In this document: piece by piece, positions 52,987 to 62,674 of the stretch
Layout of the letters: each line of letters begins with the position of its first letter
Position numbering within the stretch: position 1 is the stretch's first letter
Assembly (NCBI GenBank): GCA_026707735.1
Contig: JAPOWH010000017.1
Location: 62,001 to 126,000, forward strand
Reading direction: 5' to 3'
From: Gammaproteobacteria bacterium
Lineage (GTDB): Bacteria > Pseudomonadota > Gammaproteobacteria > Pseudomonadales > Azotimanducaceae
Length of the DNA: 64,000 nucleotides
Notes under the pieces: generated by a model
Databases searched by the model: none
Seen by the model: only the letters and a program-made list of their open reading frames with translations
Told to the model about the DNA's origin: nothing
Translations under genes and position numbers: made by a program

Positions 52987-53943
52987 TTAGGTCGTTCCCT
53001 TGGGCTGCCATGAAGGGAAGTAACCCCACTCCTGCCTAAATACATCTTCGAATGATGCCAGACTGTGCGACTGCGAACCCGGGCAGGCCATGTTCATTGC
53101 GGCAACCACAGCGCCACTACGAACTGCGTCCTGCCAAGGTGCCTTGCTTAACCAGGCGTGCGCGAAACCGGCTCGGAACGCATCGCCGCAACCCGTGGGG
53201 TCGGTTTTGGCAACGGCGGAGGCTGCCGGTTCGAATCCAGATTCATCACCTACTCTCCAAGCAATCCCTTTTGCCCCATTGGTAACGATGAGTCCCTCGA
53301 GATTTGAATCAATATTGGGTACTGCCGATCGAATCCGCTCGATCTCATAGGAGTTGCCTATCAAGAATCGAGAATGTTGAACGAGTTCCTTACATTCCTC
53401 GTCGGTAAAGTCAGAAACTTGCTGGCCAGGGTCACAAAGAAAAGGAATGTGCATTCTTCGAAGTAGGTCAGCAGCGCCGATCATGTTAAAAGGTACGTCC
53501 GGCGCGAGCAACGCCAATTCAATCTCGTCGCGAATTTCGCACACGAATTTCTCGAACCTATCGCAATAATCATCGGTTGTCGCGGGTCCAGAGTAAAAGG
53601 CCGTGAATTGATTGCCATCGCGATCGGTGAAAATGAAAGCATGCGATGAGTGTTGCCAATTTTCTAACTCTACGATGCCTCTGCTATCAATTCCCGCTGC
53701 GCGAATGTGATGTGCGTATGCACCATCAAGGGGCATCCCACTCATTACAAATGGAATCGCATGGTGGCCGAGTTGGCTCAAACTGTAGGCGATGTTCATC
53801 GCACATCCACCAAACTGACGCTCCAATCCCTCAACTCGCGTAGAAACGTTGATTCCAACGTGTTCCGGCAGTCGCGAGAACGAACCCGGATATTGCGCGA
53901 TGTAATCGATTGCTAGAGTTCCTGCTATGAGTACGTTGGCGAT
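52987..53943 (-). CDS. PfkB-family sugar/nucleoside kinase with non-standard start
   Basis: Ribokinase-fold kinase resembling bacterial adenosine kinases. The conserved frame includes LIAGTLAIDYIAQYPGSFS at the N-terminus, EGLERQFGGCAMNIAYSL, and the catalytic motif DPTGCGDAFRAGFA near the C-terminus (Asp is the base). The first ordinary start, TTG 53826, would cut off the N-terminal strand that binds the sugar. Upstream the frame runs to a stop at 53956-53958 with no ATG, GTG or TTG. AGGAG (about 53957-53953) is nine bases before ATC 53943, which I use as a putative start. The transporter at 53998 is divergent, a pairing that suggests nucleoside salvage. Confidence 0.8.
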   Translation of the reverse strand: MANVLIAGTLAIDYIAQYPGSFSRLPEHVGINVSTRVEGLERQFGGCAMNIAYSLSQLGHHAIPFVMSGMPLDGAYAHHIRAAGIDSRGIVELENWQHSSHAFIFTDRDGNQFTAFYSGPATTDDYCDRFEKFVCEIRDEIELALLAPDVPFNMIGAADLLRRMHIPFLCDPGQQVSDFTDEECKELVQHSRFLIGNSYEIERIRSAVPNIDSNLEGLIVTNGAKGIAWRVGDESGFEPAASAVAKTDPTGCGDAFRAGFAHAWLSKAPWQDAVRSGAVVAAMNMACPGSQSHSLASFEDVFRQEWGYFPSWQPKGTT

Positions 53944-53997
53944 TCGTCGTAGCTCCTATAGGTACACTCACTACTTTAATTGACTTGGGCAAGATCG

Positions 53998-55257
53998 ATG
54001 TACGGTGCAATTGGAATTCTCGTCGTACTCCTCGTGGCTTGGCTTGTGAGCGAGAAGAAAAGAGAGGTGCGCTATATCCCAATATTGATCACGCTTGGTG
54101 TGCAGCTTGCTCTCGCTGCCATCTTGTTGCGAGTTCCGATTGTGAGTGAGGCACTCGCATCGCTGAACGCTGTTGTTGGAGCGATTACGCATTCAACGCG
54201 CGAGGGAACCTCTTTCGTCTTCGACTACATCGGTGGCGGCGCGCTGCCCTTTGAACTTACAACAGAGGACCCTCCCTTCATTTTTGCATTTCAATTGCTA
54301 CCGCAAGTGCTTGTGTTCGCCGTTTTGGTGGCTTTGCTGTGGTACTGGCGCGTACTCCCCATGGTCATCAAGGGATTCGCGTGGCTTCTGCAGCGTTCAT
54401 TGAAGATTGGGGGAGCGGTAGGTTGCGCCGCTGCTGCGAGCATCTTCGTAGGAATGGTTGAGTCTCCAATGGTAATTAGGGCACATCTGAGGAGCATCAC
54501 TCGGTCTGAATTCTTCGTGGTCATCACTTGCGGAATGTCAACCGTAGCCGGGTCAATCATGGTGCTCTACGTAACGATCATCGGTGGAGTGGTTCAAGAC
54601 GCACTCGGCCACATAGTCACGGCGTCGCTATTGAATGTGCTTGGAGGAATATTGGTGGCGCGAATCATGATTCCCGACGACACAGTTACCGATTCCGGCG
54701 ACGTGGAAGATGCCTTCGGCTATCAAAGCGCATTCGACGCCATTACTCGCGGCACGTTTGACGGAGGGCGCATTGTCGTCAACATCGTCGCGATGCTCAT
54801 CGTCCTAATAAGTCTTGTCGCATTGATCAACTACATGATTGGCATCGTTCCGGCTGGAGATGCGCCACTTTCGCTAGAACGAATGGCTGGATGGTTCTTT
54901 CAACCTCTTGCTTGGTGCATGGGTGTGCCTTGGCCCGATGCTGCTTCAGCTGGCAAGCTGATGGGCATCAAGTTGATCATCAACGAGTTGGCTGCGTACC
55001 AGCAGTTGGGGCAATTGGGGTTAGACATGCAGGCGCGGTCAAATCTGATTCTCACTTACTCGCTTTGCGGCTTTACCAATCTTGGTAGCGTGGGGATACT
55101 GATTGGAGGCGTAAACGCGCTAGTTCCCGAACGAAGAGACGATCTTCTCGCATTGGCGCCAAGAACGCTGCTGTCCGGAACTCTGGTTGCGTTCCTAACA
55201 GGTTCGATTGTTGGGTTGGTGTCGGTGGGGCTCGACCTACAACCAGTAGCGACCTAA
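53998..55257 (+). CDS. Concentrative nucleoside transporter (NupC/CNT family)
   Basis: Inner-membrane ion-coupled nucleoside uptake protein of 419 residues with many helices. Diagnostic motifs are LMGIKLIINELAAYQQL and YSLCGFTNLGSVGILIGG, plus SIFVGMVESPMVIRA and ITCGMSTVAGSIMVLYV. ATG 53998 is preferred over the in-frame TTG 53980. It is divergent from the PfkB kinase and only about 55 bases from it, so control may be shared. Na+ or H+ coupling cannot be distinguished here. Confidence 0.92.
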   Translation: MYGAIGILVVLLVAWLVSEKKREVRYIPILITLGVQLALAAILLRVPIVSEALASLNAVVGAITHSTREGTSFVFDYIGGGALPFELTTEDPPFIFAFQLLPQVLVFAVLVALLWYWRVLPMVIKGFAWLLQRSLKIGGAVGCAAAASIFVGMVESPMVIRAHLRSITRSEFFVVITCGMSTVAGSIMVLYVTIIGGVVQDALGHIVTASLLNVLGGILVARIMIPDDTVTDSGDVEDAFGYQSAFDAITRGTFDGGRIVVNIVAMLIVLISLVALINYMIGIVPAGDAPLSLERMAGWFFQPLAWCMGVPWPDAASAGKLMGIKLIINELAAYQQLGQLGLDMQARSNLILTYSLCGFTNLGSVGILIGGVNALVPERRDDLLALAPRTLLSGTLVAFLTGSIVGLVSVGLDLQPVAT

Positions 55258-55347
55258 CTAATGTCCTTTATGGGGATAGCCTGTAGAAATTAGAACTGAA
55301 GAAACTAACGACTACTTTGGTTTGTTACGACTTCCACTAGCTGGTTG

Positions 55348-55749
55348 CTATTGACTGGCAAGCTGCACCTTTTGCACCCCCGCCAGCTTCGCAGCATCCC
55401 ACACTGCAACGAATATCTCAGAGGTTGAATCTGGGTGTGGGTTGATAATTACCGGAGCTTCTGGGTCCTCTGCGTGCATTCGTTCGATGTTGGCTCGAAT
55501 GGAGTCCTTGTCGACGTTGCGGTTGCCAATGATTATCCGGTCTCGACTGGTGATCTTTACAACGATTGATTGCTTGTCGGGGTTTGTGGTCTTTGGAGGC
55601 TGATCGTCTTCTGGTTGATTGAGATCGAGTCCAATCTCTTTGACGAAAGTGGCGGTCACGATGAAGAAAATCAACATGATGAACACAACGTCAAGCATTG
55701 GCGTTAGATTGATTTTTTCTTCGGTATGTGCGTGTCTGCTTCGACGCAT
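55348..55749 (-). CDS. exbD: Orphan ExbD/TolR family protein
   Basis: ExbD protein of 133 residues from ATG 55749. One membrane helix has the same INLTPMLDVVFIMLIFFIVTAT-type stretch (conserved Asp) as the ExbD at 6501-6905; the periplasmic domain is more divergent. Downstream and upstream there is no ExbB or TonB, unlike the operon at 4444-7535. It may replace ExbD in that motor or work with an ExbB elsewhere (inference). In-frame GTG and TTG starts lie just upstream. Confidence 0.9.
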   Translation of the reverse strand: MRRSRHAHTEEKINLTPMLDVVFIMLIFFIVTATFVKEIGLDLNQPEDDQPPKTTNPDKQSIVVKITSRDRIIIGNRNVDKDSIRANIERMHAEDPEAPVIINPHPDSTSEIFVAVWDAAKLAGVQKVQLASQ

Positions 55750-56218
55750 TCTCACGATCAGATCCAACTTTGACTCAAGGCAAAGGCGCTTATAGTGTAA
55801 TCGAAAGTGCTACAGAATCGTAGAGGAAACCATTCCTCTCTTCACTGGTTTTCAGCACAAGACGAATACCGCCATCAACTCGTCAAACCTCACCGAAAGA
55901 GAACTTCTAGGCTTAAGTTTTTTTGGGTCGAACTGATTGAGCACAGTCGGCTTTAGCGACAGCTTGCGTTTAGGACCACCCACGCAATCCATTGTTCGAT
56001 GGCCGATAAATTCGAGTCTTCTTCCGATCTGCTCGACTCAATGAACAACTGCGGTGCACAACAACACAAAAGTTATTCACATTTTGGAACTGCGAATATC
56101 CAGCACTAACATGTCGTCTAGTTAGGAACTAAAGTAAGAATCATGAATAAGTAATTGAATTTACTAAATTATTTCAATACACACTTGTAGCATAGCATTT
56201 GAACACACTTCAATGGCG
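55750..56218. other. AT-rich intergenic region upstream of the orphan exbD
   Basis: About 470 bases without a gene. The right part (about 56100-56218) is AT-rich. It contains one DnaA-box-like 9-mer, TTATTCACA at 56073-56081, and a perfect TTATCCACA at 56244-56252 lies just inside hemF. Confidence 0.4.
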
Positions 56219-57151
56219 CTATTCACATTCAGAATCCACCGAGTTATCCACAATGCTCAACCAGTCGATTCCTGGTCGGAGGTACTGTGCCAGCTTAGCT
56301 GATGGGGAACCCGGCTGTGGCACGAATTGGTAAACCCATTTGGCTCGTGGGGGGAGGGATGCCAGCACAGACTCGACTCTTCTGCCACTTTGAAGTCCGT
56401 ATTTGGTGCCGCGATCAATGGCGAGATTGAACTCTGCATAGCGTCCCCTTCGGATTAGCATCCAGTCCTCTTCCTCCTCTGTCCACTCGAGATCTCGACG
56501 GCGTTTTGCGATGGTCTCGTAGGCCAGCAAAAAGTGGTGGCCTACTTGGCGGACAAACTTGAAACTATCGTAAAAATTGTCGCCCACATAGTCATCAAAG
56601 AATAGACCTCCGATCCCGCGTGTCTCGTTTCTATGTGGCAGGTAGAAGTATTCGTCGCACTGTTTCTTGAGTTGCCTGTAATGTGTATCCGAAAGACACG
56701 CTCGTCGTGCATTTTCGTGCCACGTTCGAATGTCCTCGTCATAGGGCAAGTGGGGAGTGAGGTCGAATCCGCCACCGAAGTACCAAACCTCTGGTTGTGC
56801 ATCTACAAGGAACATGCGCAAATTCATATGCGTTGTTGGTAGATGGGGATTCCAGGGATGAACTATGACCGAGAGGGCCGTCGCACGAAAGGCTCGTCCG
56901 GCTAGTTCGGGGTTCCTTTCGGTCGCCGCCGCCGGCAGGGCAGTTCCCACACTGTAGGTGAAATGTACGGCCGCCTTTTCGAACAACGAGCCGCCTCCAA
57001 GCACACGAGGGCGCGAGTACCCCTTGTTGGGCATGTCTAGTCGTTCGTTTGAGAACTTTCCGCCGCCATCCAAGGACTCCAGCTTCTCTACAAGTCGCGA
57101 CTGAAACTCTTGAAAGAAGTCGCGAACTGCTTCGATATTGGCATCTGTCAT
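56219..57151 (-). CDS. hemF: Oxygen-dependent coproporphyrinogen-III oxidase
   Basis: Cytoplasmic haem-synthesis enzyme that uses O2 to turn coproporphyrinogen III into protoporphyrinogen IX. The 310-residue protein carries the HemF signatures VHPWNPHLPTTHMNLRMF, YFGGGFDLTPHLPY, YFYLPHRNETRGIGG and RRGRYAEFNLAIDRGTKYGL. The length is normal. The ATG overlaps the CoA-transferase stop (ATGA), so translation is coupled. It indicates an aerobic life style. Confidence 0.95.
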   Translation of the reverse strand: MTDANIEAVRDFFQEFQSRLVEKLESLDGGGKFSNERLDMPNKGYSRPRVLGGGSLFEKAAVHFTYSVGTALPAAATERNPELAGRAFRATALSVIVHPWNPHLPTTHMNLRMFLVDAQPEVWYFGGGFDLTPHLPYDEDIRTWHENARRACLSDTHYRQLKKQCDEYFYLPHRNETRGIGGLFFDDYVGDNFYDSFKFVRQVGHHFLLAYETIAKRRRDLEWTEEEEDWMLIRRGRYAEFNLAIDRGTKYGLQSGRRVESVLASLPPRAKWVYQFVPQPGSPSAKLAQYLRPGIDWLSIVDNSVDSECE

Positions 57152-58329
57152 ACGACGCGTAGGGACTTCAGGTCGTCTACTTGCTCTGGCGTGTAACCAA
57201 GAGATTTCAGGATTCGCTCAGTGTGCTCGCCCAAGGTTGGAGCGCGACTGCGAATGTGGTTTTGGATTGAGGAGAACTCAATGGGCATTCGAGGCACCGG
57301 CACGGGATCTTCTACATCGGGATAGGCTAGGTCATTGCAGAATTTCATGGCTCTCACCTGCTCGTTTTGTAGCGCTTGATCGGGAGTAAGCACTTCACCA
57401 CAGGGTATTCTGGATGCTTCAAGTTCGGCTATCGCTTCGCTGGTCGTACGTTCCCGAGTCCACTCATCCATGCGCTTGCTGATGAGTTCTGCGTTGTCGC
57501 CGCGCAATTGGTCGCTTGAGAAACTGGGATCACTCAGCCACACTTCCTCACCCATGAGTTTGGCCCATCGTTTGTATAGCGGATTACCGACACATTGCAC
57601 CAAAACCCAACCGTCCTTGGTTTTGTACACATCAGCGGGAGCTGCCGTTTGTCCGCGGTTGCCTGTGGCGATTCGATTGATCTGCAAAGCTGATTGTTCG
57701 ATCAGAGTTCCGCCAATAACAGTTAGTGCCGAAGCCAATAAGCATCCTTGCACATGTTGTCCCTCCCCAGTCTGTGTCCTATGTAAAACTGCGGCTAGGG
57801 TTCCAAGTGCGTTCAAGCTCGCAGTAGTGAAATCTACGTATGGAACATAGTTCTTCATCGGCTCGTCAGCGTACCCGGTCAGATGCATATTTCCGGACAT
57901 TGCCTGCGCCACTCCATCGAATCCAACGCGTTTGGAATATGGACCCTTCGAGCCAAATGCCGTTGTAGTAGTGAGAATGATGTCGTTCTTGATCATCTTC
58001 AAGGACTCGTAGTCCAGTCCCATGGACTTCAAGGTGTCTGGCGGCAGATTTGCCACTACAACGTCTGCAGTCTTGACTAGGCGCTTGAGTATTTCCTGCC
58101 CTTGAGGCTTTCTAGGATTTAGGGTGAACCCCAGCTTGTTTCTGTTGAGTTGAAGAAAACCCGATCCCGTGCCAGCATCGCAAATGGGAGCTGTAAACCG
58201 ATCTTCGCTCCCGTCCACCTTTTCGATGCGAATGACTTCGGCACCTAAATCTCCGAGCAAAGCAGCGCAGTATGGTCCCGCAATGTAGCGACCAAAATCC
58301 AAGACCCGGTATCCACTCAAGATTGACAT
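57148..58329 (-). CDS. CaiB/BaiF family (class III) CoA-transferase
   Basis: 393-residue CoA-transferase that exchanges CoA between organic acids through an aspartyl-CoA intermediate. Family signs are YRVLDFGRYIAGPYCAALLGDLGAEVIRIE at the N-terminus (quoted in part), VVVANLPPDTLKSMGLDYESL and VDFTTASLNALG, where the catalytic Asp lies (YVDF). Start ATG 58329. It precedes hemF in an operon and is divergent from an acyl-CoA dehydrogenase, so it may belong to the same catabolic route; substrates are unknown. Confidence 0.9.
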   Translation of the reverse strand: MSILSGYRVLDFGRYIAGPYCAALLGDLGAEVIRIEKVDGSEDRFTAPICDAGTGSGFLQLNRNKLGFTLNPRKPQGQEILKRLVKTADVVVANLPPDTLKSMGLDYESLKMIKNDIILTTTTAFGSKGPYSKRVGFDGVAQAMSGNMHLTGYADEPMKNYVPYVDFTTASLNALGTLAAVLHRTQTGEGQHVQGCLLASALTVIGGTLIEQSALQINRIATGNRGQTAAPADVYKTKDGWVLVQCVGNPLYKRWAKLMGEEVWLSDPSFSSDQLRGDNAELISKRMDEWTRERTTSEAIAELEASRIPCGEVLTPDQALQNEQVRAMKFCNDLAYPDVEDPVPVPRMPIEFSSIQNHIRSRAPTLGEHTERILKSLGYTPEQVDDLKSLRVV

Positions 58330-58459
58330 GCGCTAGGGGTTCCTTAACAGTATTGAAGAGAGAGTTGTGCGTGCTGACGACCATTGTGGTTCGAGCCAAT
58401 GGTACTTGTCTACTCGCGTCCGCTTCCGGCTACGACGCTTCGAGTACCATTTAGAGCCT

Positions 58460-60073
58460 ATGGAATCTCTCCAGCAAAATCTTGATGAAGGTTGGAGAAT
58501 TCTAAGAGCTGGAACAGAGCTTCTTCGGTCCCGACAGCTTACCCCAGATGAAGTCCAGCTGGAACTGTATTCATTAGCCTTCGGTTATTCCTATTTCAAG
58601 GCCTGCGAAGCGCTGATTGACTACAGGCTCGCCAGTTTCGAGCAGACGGATTCAAATACCTTTGAGCTGGTCGACTTCATGGTTCGGTGGTTCTTGGCAC
58701 ATGCTCTCGATGACACTTGCCACCAGCTGTCTACCCTTCTTCCGGACTCGACGCCAACTTTGTCCGAGGGGGTTCAAAAATTCGTTCGCGAGTCGTTAGC
58801 TCCAAGCTCGCAAGCGAGAATGGGGCAGAGGTTGTTCACTCTCGACAAGCAGCCCGTGCCTGATCTATTGGGCCACGAAATGCAAGTCTTGCGCGAATCC
58901 ATTAGGCGAGTGACCGACGCCCACATTGCCCCGCAAGCACAACGGATACATCGGGAAAACCTGACAGTTTCCGATGATCTTGTGAAATTGATTGGAGAAA
59001 TGGGTTGTTTCGGGCTGTCGGTTCCCACCAAGTTTGGAGGAGCCAAAGAAAACGAAGATGAAGGCACACTTGGCATGGTCGTGATGACTGAGGAGCTCTC
59101 GCGGGGGTCTCTAGGTGCAGCAGGAAGTCTAATAACTCGTCCCGAAATCTTGGTACGCGCTCTACTTGAGGGCGGCACGGAAGAGCAAAGGCGTCGCTGG
59201 CTCCCAGGGGTCGCTGTTGGAAATCCGCTCTGCGCTATTTCGGTGACGGAACCCGGAACGGGTTCAGATGTGGCATCCGTAGCGTTGAAAGCAACTCGCC
59301 ATGGCACTGGTTGGCGATTGAACGGAAGCAAGACGTGGTGCACCTTGGCAGGCAAAGCCGGTTTGTTGCTTGTTCTCGCGCGAACAGATGCGAATGCATC
59401 GCCGCCGCATAGAGGATTGTCCTTGTTTGTAGTAGAAAAGCCCTCTACTGATGGCCACTCATTTGAAGTCTCGTCGTCCGGTGGCGGAACGTTGACTGGA
59501 AGATCGATAGGAACAATAGGCTATAGGGGAATGCACTCGTTCGAGATGTTCTACGACGATTTCTTCGTACCTCATTCAGCATTGGTAGGGGAGGATCAAG
59601 GATTGAACAGGGGCTTCTATTACACGATGCAGGGATTTTCGGCAGGAAGGCTTCAAACTGCTGCTCGCGCGACCGGCCTGATGCAGGCTGCATATGAAGA
59701 AACGTTGGCGCATTGCAACAATCGCATTGTGTTTGGCAAGCCCTTGGCTCAATTCCCGATATCACTCTCGAAACTTGGCCGCATGGCAACGTACATTGCT
59801 GCTACTCGACAGCTGTCCTATATCGTTGCACGACATGTAGAAACAGAGGAAGGTCAAGTCGAGGCAAGTCTAGTCAAATTGATGGCGTGTCGCTTCGCGG
59901 AGTGGGTAACACGCGAAGCAGTCCAACTGCACGGGGGCATGGGCTATGCAGAAGAGTCGCCTGTTAGTCGCCTCTATGTGGATGCTCGGGTCCTGTCAAT
60001 TTTTGAGGGAGCCGAAGAAACGCTTGCTGTTAGGGTGATTGGGAAGTCGCTGCTTGATGGAATTCTCAGTTGA
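58460..60073 (+). CDS. Acyl-CoA dehydrogenase with N-terminal helical extension
   Basis: 537-residue flavoprotein from ATG 58460 (preferred over 58367). Residues 1-145 are a helical extension not found in ordinary acyl-CoA dehydrogenases; residues 150-537 are the standard fold. Motifs include ISVTEPGTGSDVASVALKAT (FAD/substrate region), QLHGGMGYAEESPVSRLYVD and the probable catalytic Glu in LSIFEGAEETLAVRV. Divergent from the CoA-transferase and followed by an enolase-superfamily gene after 60 bases. The acyl substrate is unknown. Confidence 0.88.
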   Translation: MESLQQNLDEGWRILRAGTELLRSRQLTPDEVQLELYSLAFGYSYFKACEALIDYRLASFEQTDSNTFELVDFMVRWFLAHALDDTCHQLSTLLPDSTPTLSEGVQKFVRESLAPSSQARMGQRLFTLDKQPVPDLLGHEMQVLRESIRRVTDAHIAPQAQRIHRENLTVSDDLVKLIGEMGCFGLSVPTKFGGAKENEDEGTLGMVVMTEELSRGSLGAAGSLITRPEILVRALLEGGTEEQRRRWLPGVAVGNPLCAISVTEPGTGSDVASVALKATRHGTGWRLNGSKTWCTLAGKAGLLLVLARTDANASPPHRGLSLFVVEKPSTDGHSFEVSSSGGGTLTGRSIGTIGYRGMHSFEMFYDDFFVPHSALVGEDQGLNRGFYYTMQGFSAGRLQTAARATGLMQAAYEETLAHCNNRIVFGKPLAQFPISLSKLGRMATYIAATRQLSYIVARHVETEEGQVEASLVKLMACRFAEWVTREAVQLHGGMGYAEESPVSRLYVDARVLSIFEGAEETLAVRVIGKSLLDGILS

Positions 60074-60134
60074 ACTCCAGCGGCGTAGATTGCCGGTGCC
60101 CATCGTTACACGAGACTAGGAGAGAGAAACATAC

Positions 60135-61247
60135 ATGAAGATTGACGACGTTAGGGTGACTCTGTGGAAGTGGGGTGACATTCCGCCTACGCGTTACACA
60201 AAGACAGTTTCCAGTTCTCAATCGCGTTCAACAACGATGGGCTTGGTAACGATTGCTTCGGACGACGGGTTGATTGGTCACTCGTTTCTCGGATCCGCAC
60301 TTGGGTCTGGAGAGCGCGACGCACAAGTACTTGTCAACGCCCTAAAGCCCATGCTAATGGGACAAGATCCGCTGGCACGCGAACGTTTGTGGCAGTCCAT
60401 GATGCGTCGTACCCGTGGCACGCTTGTCAGACCAATCGGCGCGGTCGATGTAGCATTGTGGGATCTTGCGGGAAAAGCTGCAGGAGTGCCGATTCACCGT
60501 TTGATCGGTTCATTCAGAAACGAAGTGCCAGCGTATGCGAGTTCCTCGGTCCTAGATAGTCCCGAAGAGTATGCAGACGAAGCTGTACGGCTAAAGGAGA
60601 GCGGATGGACGGCGTACAAGATTCATCCCCCTGGCATTCCTGAGCAAGACGCAAAAATCTGCCGTGCCGTAAGGCAAGCTGTGGGCGATGAGTATCGAGT
60701 CATGCTCGATTCCACATGGTCCTACGACTATCCGCAAGCTTTAAGAGTAGGAAAGGAAGTAGAAGAACTGGGGTTCTATTGGTACGAAGATCCTTTGGTT
60801 GAAGACGATATTTACAACTATGTAAAGCTGAAGTCGCAGCTACGCATCCCCATACTTGCGACTGAGTTTCCAGCTGCTGGTCCTACGTCGTACGCCCCGT
60901 GGGTCACATCACAAGCGACCGACTACTTGCGTGGGGATGTTGCCCTGAAGGGAGGATTAACCTCCTGTCTGAAGACTGCACACCTTGCGGAAGCCTTCCA
61001 TATGAATTACGAAGTGCACCATGGCGGAAATTCATTGAACAATGTCGCCAATCTGCACTTGATCATGGCCATTCCAAATTGCGAGTATTTTGAGGTGCTC
61101 CTGCCTGCTGCAGCACAAAAGCACGGTCTTGTGCACGACATCGACGTTGACGAAAATGGATTTGTCCATGCATTGGATGAGCCGGGTCTGGGAGCGACCA
61201 TCGACTTTGACCTCATTCAATCCAGCAAGATTGCTGAATTGAAGTAG
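60135..61247 (+). CDS. Mandelate-racemase/enolase-superfamily protein
   Basis: 370-residue enzyme of the enolase superfamily. The barrel carries Lys-x-His (AYKIHPPG), metal ligands Asp in [10 protein letters not shown], Glu in WYEDPLVE and Glu in LATEFPAAG, and the His base of EVHHGGNS. Family members abstract a proton alpha to a carboxylate in acid-sugar dehydration or racemisation. Start ATG 60135 with AGGAGAGAG upstream. Linked to the acyl-CoA dehydrogenase; the substrate cannot be inferred safely. Confidence 0.88.
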   Translation: MKIDDVRVTLWKWGDIPPTRYTKTVSSSQSRSTTMGLVTIASDDGLIGHSFLGSALGSGERDAQVLVNALKPMLMGQDPLARERLWQSMMRRTRGTLVRPIGAVDVALWDLAGKAAGVPIHRLIGSFRNEVPAYASSSVLDSPEEYADEAVRLKESGWTAYKIHPPGIPEQDAKICRAVRQAVGDEYRVMLDSTWSYDYPQALRVGKEVEELGFYWYEDPLVEDDIYNYVKLKSQLRIPILATEFPAAGPTSYAPWVTSQATDYLRGDVALKGGLTSCLKTAHLAEAFHMNYEVHHGGNSLNNVANLHLIMAIPNCEYFEVLLPAAAQKHGLVHDIDVDENGFVHALDEPGLGATIDFDLIQSSKIAELK

Positions 61248-61250
61248 AAA

Positions 61251-61325
61251 TGGAGCGGGAAACGGGATTTGAACCCGCGACCCCAACCTTGGCAAGGTTG
61301 TGCTCTACCACTGAGCTATTCCCGC
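61251..61325 (-). tRNA. tRNA-Gly (GCC)
   Basis: Minus-strand cloverleaf with acceptor GCGGGAA/TTCCCGC, D-arm TAGCTCAGTGGTAGAGCA, anticodon loop TTGCCAA between AACC and GGTT (GCC), T-loop TTCAAAT and encoded CCA. No intron. Confidence 0.97.
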
Positions 61326-61923
61326 TTGGCCACTATTATGCCGGAAACCAGAGAATCGCGGAATGTAGCAAATCGCAAGGGACTGGTGTTAGCTACTAGA
61401 CTGCCCTATGGCACCCAATTCACGTTTGCAAATGCGTTGTCTCAATCCGACGGTAACAAGCAATTGTGTAGTTCCCTAGAAGAGTATGGAGGTGAGTACG
61501 GAGCACTCCCCCTCGCTCTTAGCATATTGAGTCAATAGGACCTTCGCATTTCGTAGAATATAGGCATATACGTATGGTGGCTACGTGGGCGTCTCCGACT
61601 GTATTGAGTAAGTCCCGCGCAGAAATGAGACCGAATTCTGCGCCAAAAACTCGCTTGGTTGGTTGCCTAACTGCGAAGTTCGCCATTTAACAAAGAGGTA
61701 TAGCGACGGCGAACAGGTATTTCTTCGTAAATACAGTGTACGTCGATTTTTTTGATGTACGTCTAGCACCGCGAGCGGGACTGTCGTACCACGAACAGTT
61801 CTGCTCTTGTCTGCTAGTCTTTGCTAACTGGTGAGGACGGTAAGACTCGGACAATCCGGCGAGTCACGACAACGGGCTCTCACCACTATAGAGGGCTTCA
61901 TTGGAGTTAATCGAAAAATACTG
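61326..61923. other. Intergenic region before the ABC transporter genes
   Basis: About 600 bases. A 66-codon frame from ATG 61338 to 61538 has no family features and I do not call it. No RNA gene or clear terminator was seen. The right end is an in-frame upstream extension of the ABC ATPase open frame (61831-61923). Confidence 0.4.
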
Positions 61924-62667
61924 ATGGCTGAACAAGAAAACTCAAATGTAATTTCAGTTAGAGATCTCTGTAGGACCTTTCAGGTGGGCGACGTTCAGGT
62001 TCATGCCTTGGACCACATTGACCTTGATATCAAAAAGGGCGACTTTGTTGCTGTCATGGGTCCCTCCGGAAGCGGAAAATCAACGCTGATGAACATACTT
62101 GGGTGCTTGGATACGCCGACATCGGGAACATACCAGCTATTGAACCAGCAAGTGTCGGATATGGAAGACGGAATGCTCTCTAGTATCCGTAACAGATATA
62201 TAGGGTTTGTGTTTCAGAGCTTTCACCTCTTGCCTCGACTCTCTGCCTTGGACAATGTTCTGCTTCCGCTACGATACCGCAAGGACGAAGGGACAAACGG
62301 TGACGCGAGCCCGGAGTACGTTAGAGAGATTATGGAGCGTTTGGGCATAGCCGACAGAATGACGCACCATCCGAACCAACTGTCTGGTGGACAACGCCAG
62401 CGTGTAGCAATTGCGCGAGCCTTGGTAACCCGGCCTTCCTTGCTCTTGGCAGACGAGCCTACAGGTAATTTGGATTCCAAGACTTCAGAAGGGATTATGT
62501 CGCTATTCGACGACTTGAATGCCAACGATCAGACCATATTGATTGTGACGCACGAGGACGAAGTAGCGCGGCATGCAAAGCGAGTCGTTAGCATGCGCGA
62601 TGGCAAGATTGAGCAACAAGTGGAACAGGGAAAAAATTTTGGATTTGGTTTCGAAAGAAGAGTATGA
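61924..62667 (+). CDS. MacB-type ABC transporter ATP-binding protein
   Basis: 247-residue ATPase from ATG 61924; upstream in-frame codons lack similarity. Walker A is GPSGSGKST, the Q-loop VFQSFHLL, the signature [15 protein letters not shown], Walker [14 protein letters not shown] and the H-loop VTHE. The wording ([19 protein letters not shown]) is that of the MacB/LolD/SalX branch. It is followed by two adaptor-like proteins, and a permease probably lies beyond the window. Confidence 0.93.
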   Translation: MAEQENSNVISVRDLCRTFQVGDVQVHALDHIDLDIKKGDFVAVMGPSGSGKSTLMNILGCLDTPTSGTYQLLNQQVSDMEDGMLSSIRNRYIGFVFQSFHLLPRLSALDNVLLPLRYRKDEGTNGDASPEYVREIMERLGIADRMTHHPNQLSGGQRQRVAIARALVTRPSLLLADEPTGNLDSKTSEGIMSLFDDLNANDQTILIVTHEDEVARHAKRVVSMRDGKIEQQVEQGKNFGFGFERRV

Positions 62668-62674
62668 TTTTGGT

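Noticed and set aside
56073-56252. Replication origin
   Set aside because: Only two DnaA boxes and no dnaA, dnaN, gidA or similar gene nearby.
61338-61538. 66-codon open frame after tRNA-Gly
   Set aside because: No similarity I can recognise and no clear ribosome-binding site.
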